Part shown: piece after piece, positions 29,636 to 39,463 of the stretch | Position numbering within the stretch: the first letter of the stretch is position 1 | Layout of the letters: every line of letters starts with the position of its first letter | Source: Phytophthora colocasiae | Taxonomy: Eukaryota > Oomycota > Peronosporomycetes > Peronosporales > Peronosporaceae | Reading direction: 5' to 3' | Assembly: GCA_018806915.1 (NCBI GenBank) | Contig: JAGKQI010000090.1 | Span: 2,294,001 to 2,358,000, forward strand | Length of the DNA stretch: 64,000 nt | Made by a program: the position numbers and the translations under genes | Notes under the pieces: generated by a model | What the model saw: only the letters and a program-made list of their open reading frames with translations | Database searches by the model: none | Told to the model about the DNA's origin: nothing

Positions 29636-29868
29636 GGACCTGTAGTTTCGTGAATTACAATACAAGCAAAAAAACATTGTTGGATAAAAGAGGATGGATT
29701 ATCTCTTGGTGATCTGTAGACTAGGCCAGTCACAGTCGAAAGATCTTGAAGAACTTTGGAGCCTCGATCGACAGCACAATTTCAACACCAAATGACAACC
29801 CCCTCTGTTGCTAAAAGAACATACAGAATCCGTAAACCTATCACGAAACATTTTCCAGACACCGCTGT

Positions 29869-31632
29869 TCATGGATTCATCAACTGGTGCACCACTTTGG
29901 CCAGTAGATCGATATTTTCCAGTGTCGAGTTGTTTCCATAGTTGACGATCAACTGCTCCAGCACAGGACCCAGAGCAGCTTCATAGTCGAGGCGAAGAAT
30001 AGATCGTGTAAGGATCGTCGCATCCCTGACTTTCGACTTTGCGGTCGCTTCCAACAGTTCCAGTACATGACGAAAAGGATCAATCCAAAGAAGTTTCCCT
30101 TCACTGACGATCACATTCTGCACGCGAGGATCTCCATGCGGAACCCCTTTGTTGTGGAGCAGCCATAACAGTTCAAAGAGCTGCTGCACCGCCTCGTGTG
30201 TCGTCGGGTGAGGCAATGGAGTTCCGACTGGAGACAGCAACAACGCTCCGCCAAGTCCAGTGTAATTTACGTCATCCGGTCCGTCAACCTCAATGCGAAG
30301 TACCTCTTCCACAGGACGTACGGTCAAGCCTGTATGCTGGCCATACGACAAGACTTCCTCCTCGCCATATAGTCGTGCAGCGTATTCTTCATCACAACTG
30401 ACCTTCAACGCCATAACCTGCTGTCGACTTGGTAGAGTCACCTTGAAAACGTAGCCGAATGCTCCACGACCCAGAAACGCGTCACCTTCCACCACATCAA
30501 CGCTCAAAGAAGAGCAAGCCTTTGCTAAGAATACCGGGCATGGACGCATATTCTTTCTGATGAAGTTCTGAAGAGATTCCTTGGAGCCCTTGCTGACCCA
30601 GGTCGACTTTTCAACTTTGAGGACAACTGAATTGTAGCTCTCGATCAGCCAGAAGGAACAGCGGTCAAAGAGAATGCCGTGGGCCATGTAGGTCAGATTC
30701 TCCAGGTACTGAATCATTTGACCAAATGCTTCGTCCGTTATGGTGAGCTGCCGTTCGAACAAGAAGACGCAGTCGTACAATTCTTCCACTGCTACCCCAA
30801 ATCGAAATTGTTGAACTCCATTGTTTGGCACAGGCTTCGCGCGATACATCCCCGCGTGAGTGGCAAATGCATCCGGTTTGAGGATTGTAGTACTCATGGG
30901 CACAACTTTCTGAGCCAGCCACGGTTCCGCGCTCTTGATGAGAACCATATCACAGCGGGCCAACACGTCGTTGAGGTAAGGAGCAATGAATGCGTCAAAA
31001 TCCGCCTCCTTAGTCATGGCATCCACGTCAGCCTGAACTTCTACCGACCAAAAGGCTTCTCCATTCTCCACTGGGGCAATTTCAAGCATCAGATCGTCCT
31101 TCTCCAGTCTCAGACGTTCTTGAAGTCCAATCCACGCAGTCGTGTAGGATTTTGGAGCTTTGTGTGGCAATTCAGCTGTAGCCCTAGTCTGTTGTTGGTA
31201 ATAGTAGCCGTTGATAGCTCGACGTTGACGCTTGAACGCTTCTCGAATCTCCACGAATGATTCATGATACGTTTGAGGAGTTGACAATTGACGCTCCCGT
31301 GGGACCACCATCAGTACGTGAACCGTCTTGTTCATCGGGCTATTGCTAAACAAGTCGCCAATTCGGTCGGAGGCTTGCATCTCCACGTACGGAGTGACAT
31401 CTCCACTCCTCTGCACTGCCTTCAGAACGGAATTCGAATTCGAATTCAGTTTTAACCACGTATTGCCCCGCTTTGCTAGGTAAAGTTGTAGTCGGTCTGC
31501 CGCGCATGTGATGGAGTGGAGATTCTCCTTCTTGATCGCCTTCTTCAAGTCATTCACCGACAAATTCTCGTTGATATCGACGGAGATCACATCACATGCC
31601 CCACCAATCTTCGCACAAAAGAGCTTGACCAT
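29869..31632 (-). CDS. Crinkler (CRN) effector with kinase-like C-terminus
   Basis: 587 residues. The N-terminus (MVKLFCAKIG... SVDINENLSVNDLKKAIKKEN) is the ubiquitin-like CRN header domain. LQLYLAK at residues 48-54 is the LxLFLAK-type motif and HVLMVVP at 105-111 closes the header region. The C-terminal domain is kinase-like, as in the CRN8/D2 class: glycine loop LGRGAFGYVFKV near residue 387, then MALKV, HGDPRVQNVIV for the catalytic loop near 498, and LLWIDPF in place of DFG. CRN proteins are translocated into plant cells and act mostly in the nucleus. There is no classical signal peptide, as is common in CRNs. Two decayed relatives lie at 46018 and 52240. Confidence 0.92.
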   Translation of the reverse strand: MVKLFCAKIGGACDVISVDINENLSVNDLKKAIKKENLHSITCAADRLQLYLAKRGNTWLKLNSNSNSVLKAVQRSGDVTPYVEMQASDRIGDLFSNSPMNKTVHVLMVVPRERQLSTPQTYHESFVEIREAFKRQRRAINGYYYQQQTRATAELPHKAPKSYTTAWIGLQERLRLEKDDLMLEIAPVENGEAFWSVEVQADVDAMTKEADFDAFIAPYLNDVLARCDMVLIKSAEPWLAQKVVPMSTTILKPDAFATHAGMYRAKPVPNNGVQQFRFGVAVEELYDCVFLFERQLTITDEAFGQMIQYLENLTYMAHGILFDRCSFWLIESYNSVVLKVEKSTWVSKGSKESLQNFIRKNMRPCPVFLAKACSSLSVDVVEGDAFLGRGAFGYVFKVTLPSRQQVMALKVSCDEEYAARLYGEEEVLSYGQHTGLTVRPVEEVLRIEVDGPDDVNYTGLGGALLLSPVGTPLPHPTTHEAVQQLFELLWLLHNKGVPHGDPRVQNVIVSEGKLLWIDPFRHVLELLEATAKSKVRDATILTRSILRLDYEAALGPVLEQLIVNYGNNSTLENIDLLAKVVHQLMNP

Positions 31633-31962
31633 CTCTCAGCAGATTCTGGAATGAAGGATGCTACTTTGCAACCCACTTCTGCAGATATTGTGGGACACAT
31701 TTTATTCGAAGTCGGCACCCACACCTTGCTACAATGTAGAGCCATTCTTAATCTCAAGTTGCTGCTGCTAGCTAGCAACGTCGACATTACCATCGTTGCG
31801 AAAATAAAATCAAACGCTTCTTCTTCTTCTTCTCAAGATTTTCTTGTTCTCCTTCTCAAGATTTTCTTCTTCTCCACCCACACCTTTCATATATGTATGC
31901 GTTTCAATAGGATTACAGGAGTGATGGTCTGTGTCCATTCCCCAGTGCGGAATCCATTCGCA
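31633..31962. other. Divergent promoter region between CRN and the PNK/2H gene
   Basis: 330 bp. It holds the CRN initiator (minus strand, 31641-31655, TTCATTCCAGAATCT) and a long pyrimidine run of CTT repeats at about 31819-31880. On the plus strand TCCATTCCCCAG and ATCCATTCGCAATGG precede the ATG at 31963. Confidence 0.55.
31641..31655 (-). promoter_or_regulatory. Initiator of the CRN gene
   Basis: TTCATTCCAGAATCT resembles the oomycete Inr+FPR consensus and is 9-23 bp before the ATG. The same element, with flanking sequence, is kept in front of the CRN relics at 45996 and 53552. Confidence 0.55.
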
Positions 31963-34900
31963 ATGGCTTGGGGCAAGAATCGTCGCTCTTCTTCGTCGTC
32001 TTCTGGCCGTCGCCGCCCTCCTGGGGAGCTCACAGAGCAGGATATATTGCGCAGCATCCAGCAGAGTCCCGTGCGTGTGCGTGTGTCCCTCCAATTGGGA
32101 GCTGAAGACGATACTGAGCCTCTAAAGGATCTTTTGAGTCGGTTTGAGCAGCAATTTGAAGCGAGACGAAGAGATGCAGTGACGCAGAGTCATCATATTC
32201 GTGTGAGCTTGCTGGAATGTGGATTGAATTCGTGGCAGCATCTGCTGGAGCTTCAACGCGTGTTAACAGCGCTGAAAAGACCCATAAATCAAGGAGAAGA
32301 GGCGCAATTGATGTCTAAAACGCGGTTAAAGCATGATGCTAAATACGACGAGTGGATGTTGAGCTTAAGTTTCAACAGAGCATCAGAGGACGAGTTGTGG
32401 AGATTCGCAAGCAGTTTAATGTTGAGACTGAAGAGCTGTGGGGTTCTATCAAGAGTTTTATTAACTTCACATAGACTGACAGTGCCTCTGGAGACAGCAT
32501 TTGTGGAGTGGGGGAGTATGGAGGTTGACAAGTTTACGTGGGAAGGAAAACACACTTGGAGTCAAGTGGTGGTGCAGCTGGAGGATGAAGGCAGAGAGGA
32601 AATTCAACGGGTGTTTTTGCCTTCAATTTGTTCCGTGAATGACGATCCTCTCGCTGAGCTGAGATACCCCGAGTTGATACCTCTTGTGGATAATATGTTG
32701 AGTGGGAATACCGATGTGAAGAAGCCTGTAGTGGTGATTTTAAGGGGAATTCCGGGCAGTGGGAAGAGTACTCTTGGACGAGAGATTGAGGTCATTTGTC
32801 GTCAGCGTGGAGTAGCGTTTACGGCATGTTCCGCTGACTTTTTCTTTGAGACGCCAAAGGGGTATGTGTTTGATGTCAGCAAGCTTGGATCTGCCCACAG
32901 CGAGTGCAAGGCAGGGTTCACTAAAGCTATTCACGGAGATATTCCTCGTGTTGGTGGTGGAAGAGCTACACAGCATGTCGTGCTGGTCGACAACACCAAC
33001 ACCCAGCGGTGGGAATATGAGACGTACGAAAATATTGCGATGTCTCGTGGAAGCCACATACATATCGTTGAAATGAAGAGTGAGGATGCTCTTATGGCAT
33101 ATCGAATGGGTCAACGCAATTCGCATGGAGTACCTCCTGACAAAGTTGTCAGCATGTTCATGCGATGGGAGGAGGATCCACGTGCATACAGCTTCACCCC
33201 GCAGTTCGAACATGCTAGGCTCACCCGAAACCCACTATCGGATGGGGACGTCGGTGGGTTAACATATCTCGGCCTCTTTTTGGACAGCGACTCCCAGCGG
33301 GAGTTGCTGTCAGAGATACCCTCAGTTCACAAGAGTACGCTTGCTGACCATATTACATTGTTTTACCGGCCGAACAAGCAGTATACCCGAGATGCTGAAC
33401 TTGGTGCGTCATTTACAGTACGTGGAGTTGAGGTGGTACAAGATGGCAGTGGCCAGACTCTTCGTGTTGAACTGGATGATGACTTACCCTTGCAAGTGCG
33501 AAACAAAATCCCACACATTACTATATCGACGGTGGACGGAGTGAGTGCGTCTTATTCCAATGATCTCTTGGATAGCGCTTCAGCTAAGCGGACAGTGCTT
33601 GACCCGCCCATTGAGCTTACAACGTATCTCGGCGCTGCTCTTTTTATCCAGAACCAGCGGGTGATCTCGACGTCTTCACCGTTTGGTGTAGATATATGCC
33701 CATCCAAGAACGTGGATGAAGATGCCAAAAAGTTTCAGGCTGACACAATCTCAAGGTTATTTGTTTTGTACGTCAGCGAAAGTGACCTGGCGGGCAGCAC
33801 CGGAGAAGATGCAACCAAACTGTTGTGGCAAGGTCAGATCCTACGCAGCATGGCTTCTCACGTTAGATCACGCCGGTTACTTTGCGTCCAAAGAGAGGAG
33901 GTATCGTCTTCATCGTCTCTTCATAGCATCCTGAAAACCCACTCCCTTTTCCTACCAGCTCAATACTTCGATGACATGGTGATGATTGAACAGTCTCCAT
34001 CTTTTCAAGGGTTTGAGGACACTGTATCGAAATACTTACTAGCACCCAGTTTTGGTCGGATTGCTCAGTTCACGCTTATGACATCGGTGGCAGAATCGAC
34101 GCAGTGGCCTCTGCACAAGATGATCTGCCTTCGGGATGCCTCACTCAGCGCTACGCGTATTGATCTCCAGGAACAAGTGGCGCAGACTACCACCACACTG
34201 TCGCCAGCGTGCACCACGATCTTACTAGATATACTCGGCATCAACATTCAAGAGGAAGCACGAAGCACAATCGTTACTGGCATAGGTTCCGTGCGTGATG
34301 CTTGGACTCTCGTTGCTGGAACTGATGATCGGTATGCTGTGCAACGGATGGACACTACGTTGCTTGGATTGAGCTCAAGTGTCGTCGAGCTAAGCTTAAC
34401 GTTACCACACAATACTACCTCTACCGACCTAGAGATACTCGAAACGAAACTCGTGAGAGCGCTGAACAGCTCTCAAAGTATCTGGCACATCGTTCGATCA
34501 TGCGATCCTGGCCAGTTCTACTTCAGTTTGAGTACTCTTTCAAGTTGTGCTCTCAATTTCTGCGTGCGAATGACGAGTCACCCCCATAACGATGGCAGTG
34601 ATGGCATCCAACTGAAGTTTTTCGAAACCCAGCTACGGGCGAGCCGTGCGATATGCGATATTGAAGCATACACTGTGCTTGTTGCACTTCTGCGTGCTAT
34701 CCTCTTGCGTTGTTGCAGTTTACTGCCAAGCACGTGCCGTTTATCGTCGCTGATCAACCTCACGAGTGAGCGGTTGATACTGCACTATCTTGAAAATATC
34801 GGCGGAGAGCATGCGATACCAACTGCAGACGAAGTAACCTCCGGTCGCATCATCTTCTCACTGTACGACCTCCTGGCCTTACTGTCCAAGTTGAGTCCGA

Positions 34901-35466
34901 CAGAGTGGTCTACTGCTTTCGGAGATTCACTGCTGAAGCTACAAGGCAGCGGAAGAGCCCAGACAATGTGGCGGCAAGCGCTTGAAAACGTAGCACGAAG
35001 CAGCACGACCATCCTGGCCTCCCATCGCTGTGTTAACTTGAAGCAGACAACCCAGTTGAACCCAAAAGATCATGTCCAGGTGGTTGTTGATCTCATGAAG
35101 GTAAGTCCAACCGGAAATGGCCACGAGTCACCCACGCGCGCATACATAGAGGTGTCGAGCCGATCTACATGGAGCTCGTTGCATTCGCTAGCGTGGTGCG
35201 ACAAGCTGAGGAGCGCGGCCGCGATGGTGTTGGCTCAAGACGACGACAAGAACAATGGCGACAGGCTTGAATTTTTCACCTGTGCGCCAAGTTTGGTGTC
35301 TCGCCGCGTGGACATGATGTCTTCGTCGCTTGATCTTCTGCGCGATGTCCTGAGTAAGGTTGACGCTGTTGAAAGTGGTTCTGAGGGTGCGCTTTCCGGT
35401 GACTACACGATTTGTATGGAAGAGACCGACGAAGAAATTTTCGTTGATCTTCCTGGGTCAGGCTGA
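31963..35466 (+). CDS. P-loop polynucleotide kinase plus 2H phosphoesterase protein (N4BP2-like)
   Basis: 1,167 residues from the ATG at 31963. The N-terminal 250 residues are not recognised. A P-loop kinase domain starts near residue 259 with RGIPGSGKSTL. It has the N4BP2/polynucleotide-kinase trait VLVDNTNTQRWEYETY and a following ARG-rich lid region. It is followed at about 430-540 by a domain with two H-x-T motifs (DHITLFY near 462 and PHITIST near 516), as in 2H-type RNA cyclic phosphodiesterases. Kinase followed by phosphodiesterase is the order of the two end-healing domains of fungal and plant tRNA ligases, but I see no ligase lysine motif (KxDG or KxNG). The last 600 residues are of unknown type. 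RNA end repair is inferred. The gene is single-exon. Confidence 0.75.
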   Translation: MAWGKNRRSSSSSSGRRRPPGELTEQDILRSIQQSPVRVRVSLQLGAEDDTEPLKDLLSRFEQQFEARRRDAVTQSHHIRVSLLECGLNSWQHLLELQRVLTALKRPINQGEEAQLMSKTRLKHDAKYDEWMLSLSFNRASEDELWRFASSLMLRLKSCGVLSRVLLTSHRLTVPLETAFVEWGSMEVDKFTWEGKHTWSQVVVQLEDEGREEIQRVFLPSICSVNDDPLAELRYPELIPLVDNMLSGNTDVKKPVVVILRGIPGSGKSTLGREIEVICRQRGVAFTACSADFFFETPKGYVFDVSKLGSAHSECKAGFTKAIHGDIPRVGGGRATQHVVLVDNTNTQRWEYETYENIAMSRGSHIHIVEMKSEDALMAYRMGQRNSHGVPPDKVVSMFMRWEEDPRAYSFTPQFEHARLTRNPLSDGDVGGLTYLGLFLDSDSQRELLSEIPSVHKSTLADHITLFYRPNKQYTRDAELGASFTVRGVEVVQDGSGQTLRVELDDDLPLQVRNKIPHITISTVDGVSASYSNDLLDSASAKRTVLDPPIELTTYLGAALFIQNQRVISTSSPFGVDICPSKNVDEDAKKFQADTISRLFVLYVSESDLAGSTGEDATKLLWQGQILRSMASHVRSRRLLCVQREEVSSSSSLHSILKTHSLFLPAQYFDDMVMIEQSPSFQGFEDTVSKYLLAPSFGRIAQFTLMTSVAESTQWPLHKMICLRDASLSATRIDLQEQVAQTTTTLSPACTTILLDILGINIQEEARSTIVTGIGSVRDAWTLVAGTDDRYAVQRMDTTLLGLSSSVVELSLTLPHNTTSTDLEILETKLVRALNSSQSIWHIVRSCDPGQFYFSLSTLSSCALNFCVRMTSHPHNDGSDGIQLKFFETQLRASRAICDIEAYTVLVALLRAILLRCCSLLPSTCRLSSLINLTSERLILHYLENIGGEHAIPTADEVTSGRIIFSLYDLLALLSKLSPTEWSTAFGDSLLKLQGSGRAQTMWRQALENVARSSTTILASHRCVNLKQTTQLNPKDHVQVVVDLMKVSPTGNGHESPTRAYIEVSSRSTWSSLHSLAWCDKLRSAAAMVLAQDDDKNNGDRLEFFTCAPSLVSRRVDMMSSSLDLLRDVLSKVDAVESGSEGALSGDYTICMEETDEEIFVDLPGSG

Positions 35467-36032
35467 GCAACAAGAACGACCGTGCGATGAGAGGAGTGGG
35501 CCACGGCTCGATGGTTGGATTACGATATGCATTACGCGGTCTTCGACGTATCTCAAGGGCGGACAAACGGCAAGTGCATGCACTTGGAAGCTCGCGCCTT
35601 TAGCAATGCTCCTCGGATGTGCCGTGGCATCAACAGCATGGCAGTATTTAGTGCAGACAGATTAAAAAGACAATGCATGTGTCGCCGATACTGGTACTGT
35701 ATGAAGCTGCACGACAATCAACTCCAAGGCACCACCGACAACTGGAACACCATTACGAACAGAAAGCAGGATGACCATGACCCGTTTGTGCGAGTTACAC
35801 ATCGCTCAACCAGCTTCAAGATGAGAGCCACAACCGGTCGACCCTCTACGTACCGATATACCGATGGAACGGTCAAGTCTCCTACGGGTCGCATCTCACG
35901 ATCATCCGCCCGCTCCATATTCCGAGCCGCGCGCAGGTCCCCCCGCTCGTTCGATCTGTCAGCCACTCCTGCTTCTCTTCCCGCGTCCGACCGGCATAAC
36001 GGAATACTCAAGTTCAGGCTCGAAGAGCGACG
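35467..36032. other. Intergenic region, no gene supported
   Basis: 566 bp between two plus-strand genes. Open frames here lack family resemblance. It probably contains the terminator of the first gene and the promoter or leader of the second. Confidence 0.5.
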
Positions 36033-39008
36033 ATGGAGCCGGCGTTGATGGCGATGCAGACGCTTTGCGAGCGCTCCTGGGAGCTGCGACCTCTGTGCGA
36101 GACGCTGCTGGGACGACTCGTAGCCATCTGCGGCTATACGGACCATTTTCGGCAGCAGGACCCCTCACGGACGGACAACTCGGCAGAGAAGGAGCTGCAG
36201 TGGCCCAAGCAAGTTGACGAAGCTTTATCGCGCTTTACACTGCTGCTGGAGAGTGTAGCAGCCACGGAGAGTGCCGTGTTTCGACTGGCAGTAGCTCCTT
36301 CTCCTGTTCGAGAGCTGCGGTCGCTGCACGTGTGGCTGGACGCGTCATTTCGTGGGTTACATGCTGAGCACGTGGATCCAAGTGCTTCCTGGGCTCAAGA
36401 GTGGGAAGAAGAGCTGGAGCGTGTGGAACAAGCGCTGCAACTGGCTGCTCGAGCACAAGTGGACGCAGCGGCGGAAAGTTCTGCTGATGAACAGCTCGAG
36501 ATGGTCGCAGTGGTCAAGTTCGCCTTCAAGCAAGTGCAGGACGTGAGTAGACGATCCAAGAAGAAGAGATTAAGTCGAAGTTACGCTGGCAGTGAGGAAG
36601 CTGGTGAGATGCAGAAGGAAGATGGAGCAGCGCTTTTCCCGGACCACGAAGAGTCCCTGCGCGTGCTATTCCGCAGACTGGTTCGTGTCTGCGGGGTTCA
36701 AGTGCCCGTGCTGCCGTCTTGGTTTCTTTCCCCTGCTGAGGTTGCCCTGAATCCAACCACTTGTTTTCGTAGCGGCCCGCAGTGCCAGATCACGAGCGCT
36801 AGTTGGATGCGCAGTCGTGGCCAGAGGAAAAGCGGGGTGCAACAACTTCTCATCAAACAGCCTGTTATAGGCGATGGAGCGGATGCGAAGGAAATCATCG
36901 AAGCGGTGAAGCGCGAGACTGAGTTATTGCGAGATGTTGTCGTTCACCCGCACGTGCTACAGCTAGCAGGTGCTTCGACGTTTGGCTCCCATCCGTTTGT
37001 GGCGTTCGTGAGTCCATGGGCAGCTCCTGAGCCTGGTTCCGCGACAGTAACGTCGTTGGAGGACTATCTTAACCTGTCTGTGGACCATAGACGGCAATTG
37101 TTTCGCCTGCTAGCTCAAGCTGCTACTGGTCTGCAGAGTCTTCATGAGGCATCATTAATCCATGGTGATCTCTGCTGCGCGAACATTGTTGTTGGAGACG
37201 ATGGCCAAGCCAGACTTGCCAACCTCCGATCGTTTTCACTGTCTCGTTGTTCTTCAGAAGAGGATATCGATACAGCCCCCGCTCGCTACGCAGGGTCTCT
37301 AAGATGGCAAGCGCCCGAGTTGCTGAAAGAGGAAGCCAAGGCGGAACTCGCCTCCGATATTTATGCGTTTGGAATGACCGTATTGGAGGCTCTATCGGAA
37401 GAACTGCCGTGGGGTTTCATGGCAGATGATGAAGTTCGTGAAAGGGTGTTGGCAGGCAAGATGCCAGCTCCTCCTGTTGGAGTGGAAGAGAACGTGTGGT
37501 CGCTCGTCGAGGCCATGTGCGACCCCGACCAAGCCGCTAGACCTGAAATCAATACTGTTGTTGAGGAGCTGCAGGCTTTAGCCGAAGAAGAGCGCGCGCG
37601 TGACGGTGACGACAAAACCCTTGAAGATGATGCAACTCGTGCGCTACCGTTGCATCGAGTTTCAAGCGCTGATTATCTAAACAGAGTGACAGCTTCTCCC
37701 TTCGCTACGCCATCAAAAATTGCTTTGACTCAACCAGAGTTGGTACGTCGACAAAGTAGCCCAACAGGCCACCCGCCAGTGAAACAACCTACGGCCATCG
37801 GAATTCCTGTCCGTGATCTACCGGCTTCACCTCATGAGCCTCATTCACCTGTCGCAAAGGTAGCTGTAGTTGAGCTCCGACAGAAGTGGTTGGGTGTCAA
37901 GATCAATTCTATCGGAAACCACGTAGTAGTGAGCAAATTCTTGCGAGCGGAGTCAGGTGCGGCTGGAGAGATTGAAGCTTCCGGTCGTGTGGAGCGTGGC
38001 GATATCATTGTGGCAATCAACGGCCAGAGCGTACGCGGTCTTGATCGTCTCCAGATTGGTGCTATCGTCCAAAGTTCTCCACGCCCGCTGGAGGTTTCGT
38101 TTAAGCGGGAGCCTCAGCTGCTTACAGACTCGTTCCGATTTCGTGGCCTCGCGATGGATCCTCGTTGGCGTGACCGTGGCTCGGCTCTGCCTCTGCCGGG
38201 ATCGTTGAGTACTATGCTTGTCACCAGACGAGAGGAAGGGAACTTTGAAGCTGGGAATGCAACTGATCCGTTCTCAATTGAGATGTGGTTCTCGCTCGCT
38301 GAACATGGAGACACATTCCTGGGAGGAATTCTCTTAGGCGCACAGGACTTGCCTTTCCAAGAGACGAGTGACGCAAGCGGCTGGCCTTATGTCCACCAGC
38401 AACTTCTATCTATCGACCCCATGGGCAACCTCTGGTGCTCGTTCCTGAATCGCCCAACGCCGATTTGTGTGGCTCGTGAACTCTCGACAAACCACTGGTA
38501 TCACCTCGTAGTTACATACGGCGGAGATGCTGACTCGGACTGCACCAATTTCTCCAGGAATGACCAGCCTGAGCAACTCTTGACTGTATATCTGAACGGA
38601 GAGCAGCGCATCTCAGACGCTGGTGCGTTGCTTGCTGATTGGGAGAAGCTACGTCACGTGAACGTTGGCTCCGGTTGCATCAGTGGTCTCGCCCCAGCCA
38701 AGCCAGAGTCTCACTTCTCCGGCTGGTTTGGTTTCAGCGGCCTGGTATTCGACATGCGCGTGTGGCGTCGTAAAGAACTTACCAGCTCCCAAGTTCAGCT
38801 TCTCTTCCGTGGCAGTAGCGACTTCGTAGACGACGCCAATTACTCGCTCCGTCGCGATCTCCTAGGTGATGCAGTTGACCAGATCTCGGATCGGAGTCGA
38901 AGGAAGCGCTCAAGTTCTGCCCGTGCTGCCAAGTTGCAAGGACCACCATTTGCCGAACTCGTTCACACAACGTGGCCTCGTCAGGTTGGCGCACAAGTGT
39001 ACAGCTAG
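36033..39008 (+). CDS. Pseudokinase-PDZ-LamG multidomain protein
   Basis: 991 residues. The N-terminal 240 residues are helical. A protein-kinase fold lies at about 265-520: LLIKQP for the ATP lysine, HEASLIHGDLCCANIVV for the catalytic loop, RWQAPELL for the APE region and SDIYAFGMTVLEAL for helix F. The DFG position reads ANLRS, so the metal-binding Asp is replaced, and the HRD position is HGD. This predicts a pseudokinase of the tyrosine-kinase-like group. A PDZ domain follows at about 609-693 (KWLGVKINSIGNHVVVSKF, GRVERGDIIVAINGQSV). A LamG-like domain lies at about 740-925 (SIEMWFSLAEHG, WYHLVVTYGGD, FSGLVFDMRVWRRK). A scaffold role is inferred. The fusion is unusual. Confidence 0.85.
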   Translation: MEPALMAMQTLCERSWELRPLCETLLGRLVAICGYTDHFRQQDPSRTDNSAEKELQWPKQVDEALSRFTLLLESVAATESAVFRLAVAPSPVRELRSLHVWLDASFRGLHAEHVDPSASWAQEWEEELERVEQALQLAARAQVDAAAESSADEQLEMVAVVKFAFKQVQDVSRRSKKKRLSRSYAGSEEAGEMQKEDGAALFPDHEESLRVLFRRLVRVCGVQVPVLPSWFLSPAEVALNPTTCFRSGPQCQITSASWMRSRGQRKSGVQQLLIKQPVIGDGADAKEIIEAVKRETELLRDVVVHPHVLQLAGASTFGSHPFVAFVSPWAAPEPGSATVTSLEDYLNLSVDHRRQLFRLLAQAATGLQSLHEASLIHGDLCCANIVVGDDGQARLANLRSFSLSRCSSEEDIDTAPARYAGSLRWQAPELLKEEAKAELASDIYAFGMTVLEALSEELPWGFMADDEVRERVLAGKMPAPPVGVEENVWSLVEAMCDPDQAARPEINTVVEELQALAEEERARDGDDKTLEDDATRALPLHRVSSADYLNRVTASPFATPSKIALTQPELVRRQSSPTGHPPVKQPTAIGIPVRDLPASPHEPHSPVAKVAVVELRQKWLGVKINSIGNHVVVSKFLRAESGAAGEIEASGRVERGDIIVAINGQSVRGLDRLQIGAIVQSSPRPLEVSFKREPQLLTDSFRFRGLAMDPRWRDRGSALPLPGSLSTMLVTRREEGNFEAGNATDPFSIEMWFSLAEHGDTFLGGILLGAQDLPFQETSDASGWPYVHQQLLSIDPMGNLWCSFLNRPTPICVARELSTNHWYHLVVTYGGDADSDCTNFSRNDQPEQLLTVYLNGEQRISDAGALLADWEKLRHVNVGSGCISGLAPAKPESHFSGWFGFSGLVFDMRVWRRKELTSSQVQLLFRGSSDFVDDANYSLRRDLLGDAVDQISDRSRRKRSSSARAAKLQGPPFAELVHTTWPRQVGAQVYS

Positions 39009-39463
39009 GAAGTTGCAGCTGCTAATTGTCCAGAGTCTCCAGTGTTTTGTTGTGCGTAAAGGGAAATCCATCGATGTTGTTGCTGTTGATCACGCACTTG
39101 GTTAGCTGTCACCTCGTCACATATTGGTGTTTCACACACTATGTATCCATCGATTGCCTAAGCTTAGATCAGTCATGCAACCAGTAACTGTTCTAACTTT
39201 AATCCAAGATATACATCAACAACCGGTATAAACTGTCCATCCTATGTTAGGCAGTAATCCCTATAGCCGCCTCCCAGCATTTTCGCATCTGCGAGATCAG
39301 TGTGAGCCCTTGTTGCGTTCTCTGGGCGATAACTTGCCCCCCAGACGTCCTCTGTCGCCACGTAGCAGCTCGACGTGTTCTACGTCGCTCCCTCTCTCTA
39401 ACTAACTGCGTTTTTCTCTCCAATTCGCTGTGAAACCCACGATATCTACGTTTCTGTGGCGGT
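39009..39463. other. Intergenic region, no gene supported
   Basis: 455 bp, AT-richer than its neighbours. A pyrimidine-rich stretch with TTTTTCTCTCCAATTCG near 39411 may be the core promoter of the following gene. Confidence 0.5.

Noticed and set aside
31516..31962. N-terminal extension of the PNK/2H gene upstream of 31963
   Set aside because: It runs antisense through the start of the CRN gene and has low-complexity Ser and Phe runs; the ATG at 31963 is better.
35515..36048. 177-codon plus-strand frame before the pseudokinase gene
   Set aside because: Arg/Ser-rich composition without motifs; probably leader or intergenic sequence.
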